From Prorocentrum cordatum (Eukaryota; Sar; Dinophyceae; Prorocentrales; Prorocentraceae), in assembly GCA_963575745.1 (NCBI GenBank), contig CAUYUJ010019369.1, positions 117,507-181,506 on the forward strand: a DNA stretch of 64,000 nucleotides. Reading direction: 5' to 3'. Made by a program: the position numbers and the translations under genes. Positions 30,295-38,671 of the stretch are shown piece after piece. The notes beneath the pieces are model-generated. The model was not told the origin of the DNA, ran no database searches, and was given only the letters and a program-made list of their open reading frames with translations. Within the stretch, counting starts at the first letter, position 1; every line of letters starts with the position of its first letter.

Positions 30295-31095
30295 TGGTGT
30301 TGATAGGAAACCCGGTATCAGCGAGTTGATGTACAATGAGGTGTCCGCAAACGAGACACTGCTGTCAACGCTGTTATAACTAACCACAAACGAGACACTG
30401 CTATCAACGCTTGCACAATTAAAAAGAAACGCTGGCATTGACACTACTAGCAATACCAAAGTGGAGTTTAAACGAGGCACTGCCATCAACCGATTCAACT
30501 TCCAATGAAAGAAGATCACAAATGAGTTCACTCTGAAGTGACCCATGGGTATCAATGCGAGAAGTCTCTGCAAACTATTCACTCATGGCGACCGCCGCGC
30601 ACACGCGTGTAGGAAATCGTTGATGATGATAGTGATAATGGAGTGGGGGCCAGTAATGCAGATACACTGCTGTGCATTCACTTGCTGCGAAAAGAAACTC
30701 TGCATGAATGAGTTGATATATAATGAGTTGTCCACAAACGAGACACTGCTATCAACGCTTGTATAAGTAAAAAGAAACGCTGCTATCGACACTTCCCCCA
30801 ATACTAAAGTTGTCTTTAAACGAGTCACTGCCATGAACGGCTTCAACTACAGTGTAACGAAAGGAACTGCAGGCTGAGAAGCACCGCAGGCCAACGTGAA
30901 CCAGTCGTGGTGATGAGGATGAGTGAAATCTGCGATGATGATAGCGATCATGAAGTCGGTTGTAGGAACCCACTTTTGTAGTAACCAACATACACTGGTA
31001 TGCATTCACTTATGGTGAAAGGAAACTCGGTATCAGTGAGTTGATATAGAATGAGTTGTCCGCAAACGAGACACTGCTATCAACGCTTTTAGAAC
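30295..31095 (+). repeat. diverged tandem repeat, about 200-400 bp units
   Basis: CAAACGAGACACTGCT(A/G)TCAACGCT preceded by GAGTTGAT(G/A)TA.AATGAG(G/T)TGTCC occurs near 30,340, 30,740 and 31,070, with an extra partial at 30,390. The first two copies continue alike for about 180 bp (AAAAAGAAACGCTG...). Non-coding, AT-richer than its surroundings. Confidence 0.75.
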
Positions 31096-31139
31096 GAAGC
31101 GAACCCATCAGAACACTGTTATCAACGGAAAGAATGCTG

Positions 31140-31549
31140 TAGAAGGACAAAGCGCTGAATGTACACCGATGTGTTCGACGACTGCGTATGTAATGATGTG
31201 ACGATATACAGACTGAGCCCTTCGTGAATGTCTACATGTTTTTCTGACGCCTACAAACGGCGCTGACGTGTGTGAGAAAATTGTCCGCGCAGCAAAAGCC
31301 GGCGAAGCGTGCAGACAGCCAGCTGCAAAAGGTTGCGAGCGGCTCTTGGAAGACGTTTACGGAACGGAGCTACGGTGTCTGAAAACATTGGCATCGAAGC
31401 GAAGAGCCTCGGAGCCCTGCAGCCTGAGAAACACCGCAGGAACTCGCATACTGAAAAGGAATGCATTGCAAACCGCACGTTGCGAACCCTGCAGGCTGAG
31501 AAGCACCGCAGGATGTCGCATGCTGAAAAGCACTTGTACTGCAGAGCGC
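31140..31549 (+). repeat. long direct repeat, right copy
   Basis: Partner of 28,378-28,820, starting at the shared TAGAAGGACAAAGCGCTGAA and ending at TGCAGAGCGC. Immediately to the right, further family B hairpins follow in close tandem up to 31,662. Confidence 0.85.
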
Positions 31550-31681
31550 AGGCTGCGAAACCTGCAGGCTGAGAAGCACCGCAGGAACTCGCATGCTTTC
31601 GAACACTACTGCTCGAGACCGCAGCTGGAGAGCGGCAGACCGCAGGCTGAGAAGCACCGCGGGCAGAGAGACTTGCAAAAC

Positions 31682-33877
31682 TCAGATGTCCTGATCGTCT
31701 TGGAGGAAGTCACGCCAGTCCGGCGGCTGCCAAGAATCGATGATGCGCCTGGAGCCACCGCCCGTGCTGCCGCCGATGTCCAGGTAGTCGCCATCGCCCC
31801 TGAACAGACGGCCGTGCCCGCACGCCAGAATCGCTTGGTTGCGGATTTGAAGCAGCGCTCCGCTCTCAAACATCTGCAACACGTCCAGCTGCCTGCGCGT
31901 GAAGTTCGGCTTTGCCTGGCCAGCCTGGGCAGACAGATGGAGGGAAAGCCGCTCCCCCTCGTTGTAGCGCGCGATGGCCTCGGCCTTCTGGTGGTGCAGC
32001 CGGCGCCGCTGTTGCCGCAGAGCTTCCTCGGGAACTGCTGCATCACGGCCCTCACTGTGATCAGCTTGCAACGCTTGCGTTAACCAATCAACGTCGAAGC
32101 GCCCTGAGAAGGCCAGCACCTCCCAGATCTGTTTGGTACCGGCCACACGTTGCAAATGGCGATGCCACCGCTTACGCTTCTGGTCTTTCACAAACTTGGC
32201 GACGCTACCCAGACCTGCACCCTTGGCCTGGCCACCTTTTCCCGCAGGCTGAGAAGCACCGTGAGAACCTTTCTTACCGCCTGGCCCTTTGTTCGGACCC
32301 TGCGGAACCGCATGGCCCCCTTGTGGCGCAGACTTGCCTTTCGCTTTTCCCTTTTCGATATCCCGTTCCTGAAGCGCACGCTGCTGCCGCGACTGCTCGT
32401 ACTGGTCGCGAGCTACTCTGACCAATTCCTGGCGCTCAGGCTCCGTGAGAACGTAGCGCATGTCGTCGATGTTCTTGCTCCGCAGAAAGTCATGTCGAAG
32501 CTTAAGGACAGAGAGAATGGCTCGGCCAGTCTCCTCCTGAGACGCAAAGGCCGTGTCATATTCCGAGCCAGGCTGAGGAGCGCCAGCTGGATCAGTGTCC
32601 GCTGGCTCCGTGGACTTCCTCTTTTTGAAAAGCAAGAGACTGAGATGATGGAGGACTTTCGGATCGTACTCCTCGTCGTACCTGTCGTCCCAAAGCTGCC
32701 TCAGCTCCCTGTGCAAGTCGTCCGCGCGATTCTGAACGACATCCTCGACGTAGTCGGGATCACCCGGTGAAGTCGGTGAAAGCGGAGGAGCAGAACTCGG
32801 CGACCGATCCCAATGCACAGAAGACTCGCGGTCCGCCTGTACGCTGACGTCGGCGTCGGAGACGTTTTCGACGACAATTTTCCGCCTCTTGCTCTCCCCA
32901 GGCTGAATAGCACCAGGGAGAGTGAGCACAACCGCCACCGCATCGTGTGCGTCGTTGCGCATGCCACGATCCGTAAAAGACGCGCCAACGGCAATGGAGC
33001 AGAAACGGGCGACTGCTCCGCAGACCGCGACGTGGTCGCCTTTGAGGTCGGCCGGAGTGGCATGGACCTCCCATACCTTCTCGTCGTTCTGCTCGCGCTG
33101 GTAAGCCTCCCGCGCCTCCTGGAAAGTGAGGTTGTCGTCGCCGACTACAAGCACAACGACTGCCTCGTTTAGATTCTCAAGAATCTTGGCCAGGCCGTCC
33201 AGGTGCAAGCGGAGATGGCGAACTGTCCGCTTTCGAGTCTGGATGCTCGGCGGTTTCTTGCCGCACACGATGTGCATGTTGGCGATCACCACGTGGAACT
33301 TGTCATGGCCTGGTTTGTTCACCTCAAAATGTGAAATAACAGCATCAATATCTCGGCCGCTAGGAGGCCTGTAAACTTTGCTGTCTTCGCACAGAGTCAG
33401 TTCCGCAGGCTGAGAAGCACCGCGGAACCCCCAGAGAGTCAAGTAGTTGTCGACCTCCAAGAAGCGAATGCCATCACCGAAAGGCTTACTGAGGATCTCT
33501 GTCACGTTGATCCCTGCTCGGCGAAAGCCTTCACGGAACGCACCGACCTCGCAGCCACAGACCATATCAGCATCAGCGGTCTCCACTATCTTGGCGCACA
33601 ACCTTCCGAAGTTAGCGCAGTGAGTGGCCGCCTGCTTACCAGTCATCATGCCCTGCTCGAACCCGAAATTGAACGAGGCGACCGTGAAAGACGCAGGCTG
33701 CACAGCGCCAGAACCAGGCGTCTGTCCACCTTCCTCCGCAGGCTGAGAAGCACCGCGAGGCGGCGCAGGCTGAGAAGCACCGCGAGGCGGCGACACTTCG
33801 GACGAGCCTCGCGGAGCAGAGGCTGCGGATGAACGTTGGACATGGGGGTACGGCCAGGGGAACGCCATTGCAATCAA
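31682..33877 (-). CDS. endonuclease/exonuclease/phosphatase-like protein, 731 residues
   Basis: After a linker built of hairpin-derived RGASQPA units (about residues 20-60), residues about 65-330 follow EEP-fold order: TVASFNFGFEQG (Asn), DMVCGCEVGAF (Glu), HVVIANMHIVCG, VVLVVGDDNLTF (GDxN-like) and RNDAHDAVAVVL (Asp-His near the end). Such domains cut or trim nucleic acids, or act on phosphoesters; APE-type endonucleases of LINE elements belong here. The second half is charged and helical, with another three hairpin-derived inserts (PGAIQPG, AGAPQPG, HGASQPAG). No reverse transcriptase is linked. Start at the first Met (33,877). Confidence 0.6.
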   Translation of the reverse strand: MIAMAFPWPYPHVQRSSAASAPRGSSEVSPPRGASQPAPPRGASQPAEEGGQTPGSGAVQPASFTVASFNFGFEQGMMTGKQAATHCANFGRLCAKIVETADADMVCGCEVGAFREGFRRAGINVTEILSKPFGDGIRFLEVDNYLTLWGFRGASQPAELTLCEDSKVYRPPSGRDIDAVISHFEVNKPGHDKFHVVIANMHIVCGKKPPSIQTRKRTVRHLRLHLDGLAKILENLNEAVVVLVVGDDNLTFQEAREAYQREQNDEKVWEVHATPADLKGDHVAVCGAVARFCSIAVGASFTDRGMRNDAHDAVAVVLTLPGAIQPGESKRRKIVVENVSDADVSVQADRESSVHWDRSPSSAPPLSPTSPGDPDYVEDVVQNRADDLHRELRQLWDDRYDEEYDPKVLHHLSLLLFKKRKSTEPADTDPAGAPQPGSEYDTAFASQEETGRAILSVLKLRHDFLRSKNIDDMRYVLTEPERQELVRVARDQYEQSRQQRALQERDIEKGKAKGKSAPQGGHAVPQGPNKGPGGKKGSHGASQPAGKGGQAKGAGLGSVAKFVKDQKRKRWHRHLQRVAGTKQIWEVLAFSGRFDVDWLTQALQADHSEGRDAAVPEEALRQQRRRLHHQKAEAIARYNEGERLSLHLSAQAGQAKPNFTRRQLDVLQMFESGALLQIRNQAILACGHGRLFRGDGDYLDIGGSTGGGSRRIIDSWQPPDWRDFLQDDQDI

Positions 33878-33996
33878 AACTCAGTGGACTGCAGTGAATG
33901 AATGTAGTGGCCAATTGAATGCAGAGGACTGCAGTGTCACTAGCAAGTCCTGAACCAAACACAGCTGTGGCGGAAGGAATATGAAGCGTCTGGCTA

Positions 33997-34430
33997 TTCA
34001 AAATGTTGCCCGGCAATGGAGTTCTGGGAACTCGAAGACCAGGAAGTGGACTAGAGTTGGCTCTGGGCATCCAAAATGTAGCCCAGGAATGGAGTTCTGG
34101 GAACTCGAAGAGCACGAAGTGGCTTACAGTTGGCTCCGGGCATCCAAAATGTGGCCCGGGAATGGAGTTCTGGGAAATGGAAGAACACGAAGTGGCCTAC
34201 AGTTGGCTCCGGGCATCCAGAATGTGGCCCGGGAATGGCGTTCTGGGATGTCGAAGAGCACGAAGTGGCCTACAGTTGCATCCGGCCCCCCAGAATGTGG
34301 CCCGGGAATGGCGTTCTGGGATGTCGAAGAGCACGAAGTGGCCTACAGTTGCATCCGGCCCCCCAGAATGTGGCCTGGGAATGGAGTTCTGGGAAGGCGA
34401 AGAGCACGAAGTGTGTGACTGTTGGTGAAA
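33997..34430 (+). repeat. 73-bp tandem repeat, six copies
   Basis: AATGG(A/C)GTTCTGGGA recurs at 34,015, 34,088, 34,161, 34,234, 34,306 and 34,380. Each unit also holds AGAGCACGAAGTGGCCTACAG. All three forward frames stay open through the array because the unit is 73 bp. Confidence 0.9.
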
Positions 34431-34540
34431 AACGAGCCCGGCTCATGCCGCCCGGAAACGCCCCAACACCTGCCCGGACCCCCCTGTGGAGTGATCTGTG
34501 AGCTCTTTTGAAACCACTAGAAACCTATCAGTCTTCGCTG

Positions 34541-35291
34541 TTAGGTAATAAGCTGTGTGCCGGAAGTGAGCTGGCGCTCATCTTCCAGGCGCTCGAACTT
34601 CATGCTTAGGAGGAACATGATGTAGGTCACTGGGTCGGTGTGGACCCCATCAATGTCAGCACCATAGTTTATAATGTCAGGTGGTACCCTCATGGCGAGT
34701 GTCCTCGCTAGGCCACCCAGGCCGCGTTGTATGGCGGCCGTTTGGCCCTGTGGCGTCAAACGTCCACTTTTGACGTTGAGCCACGCGTTGACCTCATAAA
34801 CGTACTCGCGGAAAGGTACGTTGCCTTGAGGGTCCCAGCATGGGCCATGTGTTTGCCCATCGGTGCTGTTCTCTCCACGACGCATGTGTCCGATTGCTGC
34901 CCCCAGCGCGAACCATATGATGGCGAATATAACCAGCCCAAGGCTGTGGAGATATGGGTGGTTATTAGGCGCGTTGCCGCGCTGGGGTAGCGCCTTGTCA
35001 AGTCTTCGAGGCGCTTTATCTCGCGGGTCTCCCCGCCTCTGCTTCAAGTACTGCGTTTTTGGATCGTTGCCGAGCGGTTGGTAGTAGCGCAGTGATGAAG
35101 CGTATCTGGTACCAATGTTGTTGTCTAGACGTCGTACCTCTCGTGTTGCTTCTTGCTCTTGAATAGATCCTCGTAAGTGTACTGGGAGTGGTGGCGCAGG
35201 GTGGTAGTTGGTCACGAAGATCGTGCCGTGTAGCGTGAGGATAAGGAGAGCAAGAGCTGACCACACGAGAGTGCGGCCAGCTCCGCTACCA
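34541..35291 (-). pseudogene. gag N-terminal segment with two membrane-like stretches
   Basis: Copia gag signature: CWDPQGNVPFREYVYEVNAW, PQGQTAAIQRGLGGLARTLA, GVHTDPVTYIMFLLSMKFER, LEDERQL. Ahead of it are two hydrophobic stretches, TLVWSALALLILTLHGTIFV (about 35,215-35,275) and LHSLGLVIFAIIWFALGAA (about 34,885-34,945), unexpected in gag. The frame is open through the 5' LTR, so translation could begin inside it. It ends in a stop at the nested block. Hairpins 34,969 (RGNAP) and 35,023 (RGDPR) are in phase; 35,062 is a one-mismatch copy (LGNDP). Confidence 0.6.
35274..35291 (-). promoter_or_regulatory. primer-binding site, initiator-Met tRNA-like
   Basis: Directly after the 5' LTR the sense strand reads TGGTAGCGGAGCTGG. 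TGGTAGC(A/G)GAG is what would pair with the 3' end of eukaryotic initiator tRNA-Met (…CUACCA). Its position adjacent to the LTR end supports both the boundary and the minus orientation. Confidence 0.7.
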
Positions 35292-35559
35292 AGTCGAAAG
35301 TGACTATGGTAAGTCAAATAACATCCGCTCCCATGGGAATCGAATGGCAGATAGCGTCCATTGCCCTGCTGGGGTGGTTCAGTATGGGGAATGGACGGAT
35401 AAGATAGGATAAGATCGATGTAATGATCTTTCCAGCACATAGCGAACACTAAGGTAAGTGTCCGGGCAAATAGGGCGCGCGTGCCTTGAGTCAAAGGCAA
35501 CGGCGCGCGAGCTATACTCCCGATTCTGTATAACATCTCCCAAAAAGCTACCCTTAAAG
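35292..35559 (-). repeat. 5' LTR of the Copia element
   Basis: Partner of 12,889-13,141. It has an additional 16 bp around 35,516-35,532 (ACTCCCGATTCTG followed by TAT). It contains CCGTTGCC then TTTGACTCAAG in the sense strand; the other LTR has TTTGGCTCAAG at this point, spliced-leader-like. Confidence 0.85.
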
Positions 35560-35564
35560 TGTGT
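35560..35564 (+). repeat. target-site duplication, right copy (GTGTC)
   Basis: Same pentamer as 12,884-12,888, immediately outside the LTR. Confidence 0.8.
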
Positions 35565-35740
35565 CGACCCCGGCGTTGGTTTCTGACACCGCTTGGATTG
35601 GTCAACCCTAAATGGTCGGCCGTTTCCGAAACGTCAAGTCGTTCAATATCGACAAATTCTGGGTCGCTCGCGGCGTTCAACGTTGATGGCGGGGTCGCCC
35701 ACGATCGAAACGACGCGATCATACAGCAAGCAAAATCAAC

Positions 35741-35890
35741 AAATCCCACCGGCCCCCTGGGCGTAGTGGTCCAGGGCGGTTTCTCTTCCAATCCCCTTTT
35801 TCCCCTTCGGGGTGTGGTTTACCCCTTCCCCTACCCCATCCCCTGGAATTGGACGTGGCGCCCCGCGAGGCGTTGGAGCGTCCAAGATGG
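35741..35890 (+). repeat. dispersed module 'AAATCCCACC(A/G)GCC', copy 1 of 3
   Basis: Shared order: AAATCCCACC, GGCGT(G/A)(G)AGTGGT, a TTCCCCTTCGGG palindrome, CCCCTCCCCCTACCCC(C/A)TCCCC, then (G)GAGCGTCCAA. Other copies: 41,131-41,300 and 56,146-56,300, same orientation. All three lead into a CCAAGA-type block. Confidence 0.75.
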
Positions 35891-36500
35891 CCCAAGATCC
35901 AAGATGGCCTCCAAGATGGCTCAAGATGATTCAGGATGGCTCCCAATATGATCCAACAAGCCTCAAGACCGCTCCAAGACGTGTCCAAGTGGCCCTGATC
36001 TCCCCACGGAGGCCCCCGAGAGGCTAAAATCCGTCCAACACTGAAGGACACATTATCTGTTTTGATTTCTCGCCTTTTCGCTGCAGATGGCCTTCCGAGG
36101 CCTCAAGATGGCTCCAAGATTACCCAAGAGGGGCCCCAAGACGACCCCCAGAATGCCCAAGAGCGCTCCAAGAGCGCCCCGAGAGCGCCCAAGAGGTGAT
36201 CTCAGGCACTCTACGTAGAAGGGCACATTAGATTAAAGCTCTCGTCTTGTTGTACCGATGTCTTCCAAGATGGTTCCAACACCGCGCCTTGAGCTCCAAA
36301 GAGCCCCTTAAGAGGGCCCCCAGAGGGCCTCCAAAGGGCCTCCCAAAGACTGCCCAGGGACCTCCAAGAGGCTGCCCAGAGGCCTCAACCGGATCCCCGC
36401 GGCACCCAAGACGCTAAAAAACAGCCCTGGGCCCGCCAAGATGCCCCCCCCCCCCAGAGGCCCTAAGAGGCCTCCAAAAAGCTTCCACGCCACACCCGTG
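35880..36500 (+). repeat. CCAAGAGGCCC minisatellite
   Basis: Divergent units in plus orientation; no gene seen from 35,565 to 36,540 apart from repeats. Confidence 0.7.
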
Positions 36501-36547
36501 GAGTCTCCGATGGGCATTCAAGAGGCTTCTGGCTGTTTTGTTCGACA

Positions 36548-37040
36548 TGTTCCTCCTCCTCCTCCTCCTCCTCCTCCTCCTCCTCCTCCTCCTCCTCCTC
36601 CTCCTGATCCTCCTAATCCTCCTCCTCCTCCTCCTCCTCCTCCTCCTCCTCCTCCTCCTCCTCCTCCTCCTCCCCATCCTCCTCCTCCCCTCCTCTGCCT
36701 CCTTTTCCTTTTCCTCCTCCTTCTACTCCTCCTCCCTCCTCCTCCTCCTCCTCCTCCTCCTCCTCCTCCTCCTCCTCCTCTTCCTCTCCTGCTCCTCCTC
36801 CTCCTCCTCCTCCTCCTCCTCCTCCTCCTCCTGCCCCTCCTCCTCCTCCTATCCTCCTCCTCCTCCTCCTCCTCCTGCCCCTCCTCCTCCTCATTCTCCG
36901 GGTTGTTCCCCACCTTCTCCTCGTTTTACCTGTTCCTCTGCCTCGCCCTCCTCCTCCTCCTCTTCCTCCTTTTCCTCCTCCTCCTCTCCTCTTTGTTTTC
37001 CTCCTCCCCCTCCTCTTCCTCTTCCTTCTGCGACTCCCCC
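36548..37040 (+). repeat. (TCC)n/(CCT)n microsatellite
   Basis: Nearly 500 bp of pyrimidine triplets with scattered interruptions. Proline, leucine, serine, glycine or arginine runs in six frames are artefacts of this tract. Confidence 0.95.
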
Positions 37041-37046
37041 TCCTCC

Positions 37047-37175
37047 GTCCCCCTTCTTGGGGTACGACGGTCTCTCCATCCCTGCGTTCCGCTGTAAGTT
37101 CCCCCACGTCACTGATCATGGCAACTCTCTTGGGCATCGTTTCTGGATGGGCTGGTGTGAATACTTCTTTGATCG
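37047..37175 (+). repeat. module following a TCC tract, copy 1
   Basis: CCCCTTCTTGGGG, GTTCCCCCAC, ATGATCA.AACAACTC-type and TTCTGGATGGGCTGGTG strings recur in the same order at 43,968-44,085, which also follows a TCC tract. The microsatellite and module seem to have spread together. Confidence 0.7.
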
Positions 37176-38470
37176 CGACCGCGGCGAGAACTCGGTCGGC
37201 GTCAGGGGGCGGTGCGCACTACCAACGGCCTGAACTAGCGCAAGGGGAGGGGGAAAACAAAAAAACAAAAAACAGCGGGTGGGGGCAAACGAAATGCGAG
37301 CCTCGCTGCCGCTCACAGCTGGTGTGGATACTGTTTAGTCGCGGCCGCAAGCGAAAACGCAGGCGGCGTCCGAAGTCAGCCCGGGCTACGATCGAAACTG
37401 AATTACCAAGCGCGCACGAACGGCCGCAGGAGCTGCCGCCGAAGGACGCCGGGCTACGCCGTCGACTGAAGGCTGAGCTGCAAAGCTGCCAGGTGTGCCA
37501 GACGGCCTGAAGTGCAACCACCCCAGGGGCGAGACCACCAGGAAGGCCAACGACTTGCACCTTGTCGCGCCAGGCGCCAGAGGTAAACGTGCCACCGAGC
37601 AGAGCACGGCATAGCGCGGGGCGGAGCCAGCAGTCCAGCGCACCTGCGTCGCATGCCAATAGTGGCGACCTCCAGTGGTTGAACAAGAAGGCTAAACCGC
37701 TCATGAGCAATCCACGCGGAAACATCCCACCACTGCAAGGCGGCAGCGGCAAACACGGCCAGGCTGCGGCAGCGTCTGGGGACGGGGGCCAATAACATGC
37801 GCGCATGCTAGCTGGAGCTGGTCGACGTGCAAGTCACCTGGGCGCCAGGGTTACCTCACCAGGCTCGAAGAAGCCAGCGCGGACACCATCAGACGCCAGG
37901 GACGGAGGGCGGACGCCTGGCTGTGGTCGGCGGCAGGGCGGCGGTGGCCAGGGGGGGCCAGACGGCCCCAAGAGGGGCGGCGCAGCAAGCAGCTGAAGTC
38001 TGAGAGAACCCCAGGCCAAGTGCCAGCGGCGCGGCGAGCGTCAGTCGAGCGACACCACGAAGAGGAAGCCAGGCTGGTGTGGATACTCTTTGATCGCGAC
38101 CGCGGGCGGACACCCGCGCGGCTTCAGAAGGGTCGAACAGCAATCGAACATTGGAAACACAGCGCGCCTGTCGCTGGCAAGACGCTGGAAAAAGAATGCA
38201 CAAAGGAGACGAAAACTAACAGGCGACGAGCAGCGGCAACGCGGGGGAGGCGGGAGCGAACGAAGACAACAGACGAAGACGAAGACAGAGAGGAAGAGAG
38301 GCCTGCGACGAGAGACAAGAACAGAGGCGGGAAAGAAGAAAAACAGCCGCGGCTCAGACGTGGAACTAGTAGAGGACCGCCCACACCTTGCAGTACTGCC
38401 TGTACTTGACGTAAGTAGGCAGCGGGCTGGTGTGGATACGCCGAGCGACAACAATTCGAGCCTCCTCGGG
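37140..38470 (+). repeat. GGCTGGTGTGGATACT units with high-GC spacer
   Basis: GCTGGTGTG(G/A)ATAC occurs at about 37,152, 37,320, 38,073 and 38,425. The first three are followed by (T)TGATCGCGACCGCGG or a close variant. The spacers hold short ORFs without recognisable domains. A single related string is at 57,340. No gene supported. Confidence 0.6.
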
Positions 38471-38671
38471 CGGTCTTCTTAGTGCTCTTGGGCTGTTCTT
38501 GGCGTTTCTTAAGGACATTATTGGAGGCTTGTGGGGCGGTCTTCAGGCGATCTTGGGCGTCTTGGAGCGCCCACTGGCCGTCTCTGAAGCGTCTTTGACG
38601 AGAATGGAGGCCGCGGGCACAATTGGACACAATACATTCGTTATAAATCTCGTCCGCACTACGCCGACAAC

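Larger units (their letters stand above)
28687..33784 (-). repeat. dispersed hairpin family B (core AGGCTGAGAAGCACC)
   Basis: The plus-strand core is flanked by complementary arms that differ between copies. CCTGC/GCAGG at 28,687, 28,758, 31,416, 31,488 and 31,561; CTGC/GCAG at 30,867; CCGC/GCGG at 31,640; GGC/GCC at 30,222; GTTCCGC/GCGGAAC at 33,400-33,428; CTCTCCC/GGGAGAG (one core-adjacent mismatch) at 32,892-32,922; CGC/GCG at 33,737 and 33,764; CGC/GTG with wobble at 32,243. Decayed copies: 29,049, 29,103, four at 29,612-29,720 with a GAGCAGCGCC core, 32,570, 33,694. In the two ORFs every copy reads in one phase as G-A-x-Q-P. Confidence 0.75.
28000..34540 (-). mobile_element. nested block interrupting gag, probably a second mobile unit
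   Basis: Gag stops at 34,541 and resumes near 27,985. Between lie a 6-copy tandem repeat, two minus-strand ORFs, a pair of long direct repeats and hairpin family B. Family A hairpins are absent here although they are dense on both sides. No clean terminal repeats or target duplication were seen, so the exact ends and mode of insertion are unknown. It may itself be composite. Confidence 0.5.
13259..35075 (-). repeat. dispersed GNRA-type micro-hairpin family A (29 perfect copies)
   Basis: Sense consensus GCNNG-GNRA-CN'N'GC, 14 nt. Perfect copies start at: GCGAG stem 13259, 14031, 14816, 22076, 25057; GCTCG 13434, 19002, 22485, 26062; GCCTG 15715, 26530; GCGTG 17443; GCGCG 17953, 34969; GCACG 19260; GCAGG 20319, 21484, 21565, 22687, 22990, 25771; GCGGG 20942, 20975, 24394, 24475, 27004, 35023; GCTGG 23251, 26677. 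Sense loops are GAAA in 20, GCAA in 26062 and 34969, GAGA in 25771 and 35023, GGAA in 14031, GTAA in 21565. The non-GNRA loops are GAAG 21484, GCAG 22485 and GGGG 24394. Copies with a wobble or mismatch: 13408, 15454, 19875, 22942, 23787, 25987, 27470, 27553, 35062. None were found inside the nested block or outside the element. Confidence 0.85.
12889..35559 (-). mobile_element. 22.7-kb Ty1/Copia-type LTR retrotransposon with nested insertion
   Basis: Direct repeats of about 253 and 268 bp bound the element, with GTGTC duplicated outside. Order in the sense (minus) direction: LTR, primer site, gag N-part, nested block, giant gag-like polyprotein, protease-like segment, dinoflagellate module, integrase, reverse transcriptase, RNase H, LTR. 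Integrase before RT is the Copia order. The LTRs differ by about six substitutions and one 16-bp indel, so insertion is fairly recent. Even so, the downstream pol region has several frame changes, in-frame stops and a mutated RT catalytic box. This copy is therefore defective or was mobilised in trans. LTR ends are AG...GT on the plus strand, not TG...CA. Confidence 0.85.

Noticed and set aside
36414-37140. Long Pro-, Leu-, Arg- and Glu-rich ORFs
   Set aside because: All are translations of the TCC tract; six frames stay open only because of the repeat.
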